Positions 5,299-9,052 of a stretch of DNA of 9,052 bases are shown one piece after another. The DNA comes from Gammaproteobacteria bacterium RIFCSPHIGHO2_12_FULL_37_14 (lineage in GTDB: Bacteria; Pseudomonadota; Gammaproteobacteria; DSM-16500), in NCBI GenBank assembly GCA_001801485.1, contig MGXV01000011.1, positions 1-9,052 on the forward strand, written 5' to 3'. The notes under the pieces were generated by a model, which searched no databases, was not told the origin of the DNA, and saw only the letters and a list, made by a program, of their open reading frames with translations. A program made the translations under genes and the position numbers. Every line of letters starts with the position of its first letter. The first letter of the stretch is position 1.

Positions 5299-6243
5299 TT
5301 ATTGGATTCTGCCTTCCTGATGAGCACGGCTGATGTAGCGACTGACGCCAGATTTATCCAAGCTCATTTTTTCAGCGATCTCTTTTTGTTTAAGTCCTTT
5401 CTTTGCCAAGGTGACGACTTCCTCATACGCTGAGCCTGGCAGTGTGCTGGTATGCCACTCTTGGCGATTTCCATCCATCACCATCTTTGCTTCAAAACCT
5501 TCCGCGTCATCGCCCAAAAAGCCGCGTGCTTTTTCAAATTGAATTTGAAATACCGCACCATCTTTGGGGCTATAGTCATCCGGGCGCTTCAAGGCGATGA
5601 CAGTATCCAAAATATCTTCACGCTTGCTGGTGCCGCGCTGATTGCCGCCTTTGCCAGCATGATGAATAAATAAAATGGATTTGCCAGCAGCACGCATCTT
5701 CAATGCCCATGTTTGCACAGGTATCCAAGAATCCGCTTCATTCTCCTTACTGTTTCGACAAAGGGTTGAGATATTATCGACAATAATGAGATCAATGCCT
5801 TTGAGATAAGGCTCAAGCATTTCTTGTCCCGCGTAAGTTGCAAGGTCAGGCATTAGCCCTTTTTGCAAGTCAGGGGTGAGTAATTGGAAAGGTGCTTTAG
5901 GTTTTGCGCTATCCTCACCCATGAGTAAGCGTAATCTTTCTTGCATTAAGGTTGCCGGCATCTCGCCATCCAAATACAATACGCCTCGTGGTTTAGGTGC
6001 GTGCCAAGTTAAAAAAGAGCTGCCATTTGCAACCGCATTCGCAATGCCAAGCGCGATGTGTGTTTTACCAATGCCACGCGGTGCGTAAATCATGGTGAGC
6101 CCCTGCACGGGCAGCCATGGCGAAAGAATATGTTCGCGTGGTGGCAGTTCAGTTTTAATAAAATCAGCAACGCTAATCACTTCAAGCGTAGGTTGTTTCG
6201 GAAGTATTCGATTAACCAAATCTCCGACATGTAAGGCGCTCAT
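5299..6243 (-). CDS. RepA-like AAA ATPase/helicase with C-terminal HTH
   Basis: A 314-aa protein of the AAA_25/RecA-fold RepA helicase type, which unwinds DNA during plasmid and island replication. A Walker A is seen at APRGIGKT (54-61; the first Gly of the consensus is Ala), a conserved YLDGEMP (90-96, catalytic Glu94), a Walker B at LIIVDN (152-157) and a sensor-like FIHHAGKGG (192-200) followed by RGTSKRED. Residues 271-312 form a helix-turn-helix (LKQKEIAEKMSLDKSGVSRY), an extension that could recognise a specific origin. The start has a strong AGGAGG six bases upstream of ATG 6243. It follows the HTH gene by 10 bases, so they form one operon, and is followed by the palindrome-rich region. 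Helicase activity is inferred from the fold; the ATPase call is firm. Confidence 0.87.
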   Translation of the reverse strand: MSALHVGDLVNRILPKQPTLEVISVADFIKTELPPREHILSPWLPVQGLTMIYAPRGIGKTHIALGIANAVANGSSFLTWHAPKPRGVLYLDGEMPATLMQERLRLLMGEDSAKPKAPFQLLTPDLQKGLMPDLATYAGQEMLEPYLKGIDLIIVDNISTLCRNSKENEADSWIPVQTWALKMRAAGKSILFIHHAGKGGNQRGTSKREDILDTVIALKRPDDYSPKDGAVFQIQFEKARGFLGDDAEGFEAKMVMDGNRQEWHTSTLPGSAYEEVVTLAKKGLKQKEIAEKMSLDKSGVSRYISRAHQEGRIQ

Positions 6244-6253
6244 TATCTTCCTC

Positions 6254-6499
6254 CTACCTGGTTAAAGTTTGTGCGGTGGATGTGAGACGTCCTTCTGCAT
6301 TCAACCAGTGGTCCAAATCTTCCTTGTAATAAAATACGCGACCGCGTTTGATAAATTTTGGACCACTACCGCTGCCACGCATCATGGCTAAGGTTTTTTC
6401 TTTTAAACCGAGATAAAGTGCTGCATTTTTGGTATCCAATCTACCATCAGGGAACATGATGATTTCGATGGATTCCACTTTTGTACTTCTTATTATCAT
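6254..6499 (-). CDS. AlpA/excisionase-type helix-turn-helix protein
   Basis: This 81-aa protein contains a MerR-like HTH_17/AlpA domain at residues 18-68: LDTKNAALYLGLKEKTLAMM is the helix-turn-helix, and PKFIKRGRVFYYKEDLDHWLN is the wing and closing helix typical of excisionases and P4 AlpA-type regulators. Such proteins bend DNA at attachment sites to promote excision or activate integrase transcription. The start at 6499 is supported by AAGGA about eight bases upstream; an inner Met15 lacks a ribosome site at a useful distance. The 14 residues before the domain are unusual but short. It is the first gene of a unit with the ATPase and diverges from the RHH-integrase unit, so it may control both directions. 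The domain call is firm; its role as excisionase rather than repressor is inferred. Confidence 0.85.
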   Translation of the reverse strand: MIIRSTKVESIEIIMFPDGRLDTKNAALYLGLKEKTLAMMRGSGSGPKFIKRGRVFYYKEDLDHWLNAEGRLTSTAQTLTR

Positions 6500-6633
6500 G
6501 TGAACTTCCTTATATAGGATGAAATTGGGTGAAGGGTGCGGAGGATAGAATAAAATAATTGTAATGTAAATAATTACGATATAGAATTCGCAAAATTAGA
6601 TAAATCTAGAATCAGAAAGAAAAAGAGACTGAC
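6500..6633. promoter_or_regulatory. Divergent control region between the HTH and RHH genes
   Basis: This 134-bp A+T-rich gap drives two opposed units. It contains ATTGTAAT (6558-6565) inverted as ATTACGAT (6573-6580), with one mismatch and a 7-base spacer, and a perfect TAGAT-AA-ATCTA dyad (6597-6608). A -10-like TATAGA (6580-6585) faces the RHH gene, though with only 15 bases to a TTGTAA. These dyads are candidate sites for the RHH or HTH protein. A near-match to the fic array motif (ATGTAAAT, 6564-6571) also occurs. Confidence 0.5.
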
Positions 6634-7272
6634 ATGGCAAGAAAAAAAGGTGGTGGCGGTAAGCTAAACCGCAGCGAAATTATACAAGCACGACTTGATC
6701 CGAAGTTGCACATGGCGGCTGAAATCATGGCGCGTTGCGAAAGGCGCACGTTATCCAGCTTGATTGAAACACTAATTGAAGAAGCGGTAGAAAAATACAA
6801 GGTTCCCGCTGTTCCTACACATAATGCCCAAATAAATATGCTTTTGGATAAATCACCAGAAAGAGAAGAAATCACGATTAAGTCAGCTGTGGATATGATC
6901 TGGTCACCCGAAGAAGCTGATCGCTTTGCAATGTTTGCTTTAGTTCTTCCTGATCTACTGACGGCTAATGAAAATGAATTATGGTTTCATCTAAGGACGA
7001 TCACATATTATTGGGCGCATTTCCCAATAAACCTTGTTTCGATGTCAGGAAAAGTTTTAGATGAGCAACAAACTTGGCCTTTAATAAACCAGCAGGGCAT
7101 AGTTAAAGAACGTCTTCGAGAGCACTGGCCATTTTTGAAAGATATTCTTGAAGGATATCGGACTTTCGAGGATCTAAGGATAATGTCTTATAGTTTGCCT
7201 GATGGTCCAATCATAGAGAAACCAGAAGATTATCCACTCGAAATCAAAAGGATAAATTATCTTGTCGATTAA
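6634..7272 (+). CDS. Ribbon-helix-helix DNA-binding protein upstream of integrase
   Basis: The 212-aa product begins with a Lys/Gly-rich tail (MARKKGGGGK) and a ribbon-helix-helix domain at about residues 12-55: the strand EIIQARLDPKLH, then helices MAAEIMARCE and TLSSLIETLIEEAVEKY. This is the MetJ/Arc-type fold that binds operators as dimers. Residues 85-210 form a larger C-terminal region I do not recognise, with a Trp/Tyr-rich middle (ELWFHLRTITYYWAHF, 115-130) perhaps for dimerisation or sensing. The ATG at 6634 fits the domain start; the upstream GAGA is a modest ribosome site. Its last 11 bases overlap the integrase start, indicating joint expression. A role as regulator of the integrase operon is inferred from position. 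Confidence 0.82.
   Translation: MARKKGGGGKLNRSEIIQARLDPKLHMAAEIMARCERRTLSSLIETLIEEAVEKYKVPAVPTHNAQINMLLDKSPEREEITIKSAVDMIWSPEEADRFAMFALVLPDLLTANENELWFHLRTITYYWAHFPINLVSMSGKVLDEQQTWPLINQQGIVKERLREHWPFLKDILEGYRTFEDLRIMSYSLPDGPIIEKPEDYPLEIKRINYLVD
7248..7264 (+). promoter_or_regulatory. Ribosome site supporting a TTG start for the integrase
   Basis: AAGGA (7248-7252) stands 9 bases before TTG at 7262-7264, within the end of the RHH gene. The next in-frame ATG is codon 44, which would remove most of the N-terminal arm-binding region, so the TTG start is preferred. The 11-base overlap suggests translational coupling. Confidence 0.6.
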
Positions 7273-8404
7273 GTTCACAAAAATTACACGCGCGAATCAA
7301 CGTAACTTAAAACGCGGTGAGAAATTAGAAGAGCACGGCATCACATTTGAACGTTTAAAAAATGGTGATGGACGTTACAAAGTGAATGTTATGGTTGATG
7401 GTCAACGCATACATCGTGTTGTAGGAAAAGAATCAGAAGGAGTGACGCGTTTACAAGCGGAAGAATTAATCGCAAATCTTCGCACGGATGCGCGTCATGG
7501 TAGACTAAATTTACCGAAAGGACGAAAACTTCAATTCACATTTGCAGAAGCAGCAAGAAAGTATCTTGCGAAACTGGAAGAAGAGGGCGGTAAAGATATG
7601 ACCGCCAAAACATACCGGCTTAATATGCATGTACTTCCATTTTTTAGCAGCATACAGCTAAATAAAATATGCACGTTTGACATTGAGCGATATAAAAAAC
7701 ATAGATTAGCTCAAGATGCCAAACCAGGTACGATTAATCGTGAACTGTCTGTGATTTCACATTTGATTAATAAAGCAATGGATTGGAAATTGTTGGACAA
7801 TAAACCTTGCAATATTAAGCGCTTCAAAGAAGATAGCGGCAGAATTGTTTATCTGACTACTGAACAGATCGCAAACGTATTGACTGCAGCTAAGGCAGAT
7901 CAGTGTTCGTACATTTATCCATTCATTGTGATTGGACTTGGTACTTCCATGCGTAGAATGGAAATCCTTTCCATCCAGATAAAAAATATTGATCTTAATC
8001 GGCGTGTCATTTTTATTCCGCAAGCGAAAGCAGGTGCTCGTGAGCAGCCCATACCGCAATACTTGGCTGATTTTCTGCGTGGTTATCTGGATGCAGCCAA
8101 ATCAGATCAAATTTGGTTGTTTCCGTCTAGGCAATCGCAAGCCGGTCATGTGATGAATATTGAAAAACAATTTCGTCGTGTGATCGCTGCCGCTGGATTA
8201 AATCCGAAAGAAGTTGTGCGGCATACGTTGCGTCATACCGCTATTACCCACTTAGTACAGGCAGGCGTTGATTTGCCGACAGTACAGCGTATTTCTGGAC
8301 ATAAGACACTGCAGATGGTGGTGCGGTATAGTCATCAGAATGGTGAGCATATTAGAAGTGCTATGGATGCGTTGGAAAAAAGATATGATTTTGCTAAGAA
8401 TTAA
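7262..8404 (+). CDS. Tyrosine site-specific integrase of the element
   Basis: This 380-aa tyrosine recombinase catalyses integration and excision between the tRNA attachment sites. The N-terminal part (25-75, FERLKNGDGRYKVNVMVDGQ region) is an arm-binding-like domain, residues 92-185 the core-binding SAM-like domain, and 195-375 the catalytic domain. All catalytic residues are present: Arg231 (SMRRMEIL), Lys256 (PQAKAG), His321 and Arg324 (HTLRHTAITH), His347 (SGHKTL) and Tyr356 (VVRYSH). Full length with no disruption, so it should be active. Its start is a TTG overlapping the RHH gene by 11 bases. It lies about 600 bp from the tRNA-derived repeat at the right end, the normal arrangement for a tRNA-targeting integrase. 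The enzyme assignment is firm; the site used is inferred from the flanking repeats. Confidence 0.95.
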   Translation: MSIKFTKITRANQRNLKRGEKLEEHGITFERLKNGDGRYKVNVMVDGQRIHRVVGKESEGVTRLQAEELIANLRTDARHGRLNLPKGRKLQFTFAEAARKYLAKLEEEGGKDMTAKTYRLNMHVLPFFSSIQLNKICTFDIERYKKHRLAQDAKPGTINRELSVISHLINKAMDWKLLDNKPCNIKRFKEDSGRIVYLTTEQIANVLTAAKADQCSYIYPFIVIGLGTSMRRMEILSIQIKNIDLNRRVIFIPQAKAGAREQPIPQYLADFLRGYLDAAKSDQIWLFPSRQSQAGHVMNIEKQFRRVIAAAGLNPKEVVRHTLRHTAITHLVQAGVDLPTVQRISGHKTLQMVVRYSHQNGEHIRSAMDALEKRYDFAKN

Positions 8405-8473
8405 TTGCCTGTCCTGTTAAACGAATAGTGCTTGATGAGGAATTCCAACAGATAATTTTAAATACTTAATATT

Positions 8474-8806
8474 TTATAAATTATCATCCAAACTTTCATC
8501 ATCTGCCTTTTCCAAATTATCATTTATCGCTGTTAACGTTTCATGAATCACTTCAAGTTTAGAATCTATTGAGTCCAGAGTTTTAACTAAATTGGAATTG
8601 ATTTGAAATAAAAAAGAATTATTTTCCGCACTACCAATAGTATAACTCTGAATTAATAATAATATTGAAAGTAAAATAGACACTTGAAATCCAAAAATAT
8701 TATAACTCACTAGTATAATAATATACGCAAAGATAATATCCGCCCAAAGCATTGGCGTTTTTTTAAAATATAAACTATCTCTACGGCTAGGCGAAAATAT
8801 TTTCAT
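8474..8806 (-). CDS. Small membrane protein with C-terminal coiled coil
   Basis: I do not recognise this 110-aa protein. A short basic N-terminus (MKIFSPSRRDSLYFKK) is followed by two adjacent hydrophobic stretches, about 18-40 and 42-58, which look like a pair of membrane helices. Residues 62-102 form a polar, heptad-like helix (NLVKTLDSIDSKLEVIHETL) and the tail is acidic. By the positive-inside rule the N-terminus is probably cytoplasmic, and a hairpin would put the coiled coil in the cytoplasm too. It is convergent with the integrase, with a 69-bp gap without a clear terminator. The ribosome site is weak (GGGAG 12 bases upstream). It is very A+T-rich. The position, in the strip between integrase and tRNA, is common for cargo genes; a function cannot be named. 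Confidence 0.6.
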   Translation of the reverse strand: MKIFSPSRRDSLYFKKTPMLWADIIFAYIIILVSYNIFGFQVSILLSILLLIQSYTIGSAENNSFLFQINSNLVKTLDSIDSKLEVIHETLTAINDNLEKADDESLDDNL

Positions 8807-8918
8807 ATTTATTTAAATCTCCCTGAAATTTAAAATTAAATCAAAAGCCAAAACTATAGACTTCGAGTTAGAGTACTGTGTTCGTAAATGGTGTGCCCCC
8901 TGAAATGGGAAAGATCCT

Positions 8919-8938
8919 GATTACACCAGAATTACACA
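8919..8938 (+). promoter_or_regulatory. Candidate integrase arm-type site, right end
   Basis: Two ATTACAC units sit 11 bases apart, matching 2111-2130 at 18 of 20 positions and in the same orientation. It is 71 bases inside the right attachment site. The remainder of 8807-9009 (203 bp) has no gene or clear promoter. Confidence 0.45.
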
Positions 8939-9009
8939 GAGTGGATTGCTACTCAAAATTTCCCTTTCTTTTTGCTATCCTAACTTCATGATTCATTTCG
9001 AGTTATTCA

Positions 9010-9052
9010 ATGGGCCCACTAGGACTTGAACCTAGGACCAAAGGATTATGAG
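9010..9052 (-). tRNA. 3' part of a CAU-anticodon tRNA, right attachment site (partial)
   Basis: Read on the minus strand these bases run from the anticodon loop CTCATAA (anticodon CAT, 9050-9048) through the TCCTT stem strand, the T-arm (CTAGG, TTCAAGT, CCTAG), the acceptor strand TGGGCCC and discriminator A, with no encoded CCA. The 5' half lies beyond the window edge, so whether it is whole is not visible. The stem is not GGG:CCC type, so it is not initiator tRNA; elongator Met or Ile-CAU (lysidine-modified) remain possible. It is identical to 1941-1983 and is the integrase target. Confidence 0.75.

Larger units (their letters stand above)
1941..9052. mobile_element. tRNA-integrated element of about 7.07 kb
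   Basis: The element is bounded by exact 43-bp direct repeats (1941-1983 and 9010-9052) made of a tRNA 3' end. Its tyrosine integrase lies close to the tRNA-side end, the usual arrangement. Inside are an excisionase-type HTH protein, an RHH regulator, a RepA-like ATPase, a Replic_Relax-like protein, a palindrome-rich non-coding region, and a Fic cargo unit. ATTACAC-type repeats lie just inside both ends. No structural phage gene, terminase, type IV secretion gene or classical relaxase is seen, so it resembles a small integrative mobilizable element or a helper-dependent satellite. Which of these it is cannot be settled from sequence. Confidence 0.82.

Noticed and set aside
6612..6875. Minus-strand reading frame opposite the RHH gene
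   Set aside because: It overlaps a plus-strand gene with a clear RHH domain, has low-complexity Ser-rich sequence, and shows no recognisable family.
7757..8059. Minus-strand reading frame inside the integrase gene
   Set aside because: It lies fully within the catalytic domain of an intact integrase and resembles no known protein.

Overview
The window shows an A+T-rich bacterial integrative element sitting at the 3' end of a tRNA gene, with a toxin-antitoxin pair lying just outside it. The gene families are proteobacterial in flavour. The codon use, low G+C and tRNA sequence would fit a gammaproteobacterium such as a member of the Legionellales, but that is an inference: no chromosomal marker gene is present.

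Layout, left to right. Positions 1-1900 hold a hairpin terminator (51-80) and an abiE type IV toxin-antitoxin operon on the minus strand (antitoxin 966-1757, toxin 160-969, ATGA overlap). Its promoter lies under a large nested palindrome centred on 1790. A 43-bp sequence at 1941-1983 recurs exactly at 9010-9052, the last bases of the window. It is the 3' part of a CAU-anticodon tRNA (minus strand) and marks the two ends of an element of about 7.07 kb. The 5' half of the intact tRNA should lie just past the right edge.

The element contains, left to right: an unrecognised 262-aa protein and a Fic (AMP-transferase family) protein as a two-gene minus-strand cargo unit; a long regulatory region with six GTTTACAT sites in a mirror-symmetric array; a Replic_Relax-like winged-helix protein; a 268-bp gene-free stretch with three palindromes that looks like a replication or transfer origin; a RepA-like AAA ATPase/helicase with a 10-bp gap to an AlpA/excisionase-type HTH protein; and, diverging from these, a ribbon-helix-helix protein that overlaps a tyrosine integrase. 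A small membrane/coiled-coil protein lies between the integrase and the tRNA.

The picture is of a compact integrative element. The integrase and HTH protein would control integration and excision, the ATPase and Replic_Relax protein with the palindromic region would serve replication or mobilisation, the RHH protein would regulate, and Fic plus its partner are the variable cargo. No capsid, terminase, conjugation pore or classical relaxase gene is visible, so the element would depend on a helper for transfer. abiE is outside its boundary, which suggests more than one acquisition beside the same tRNA.
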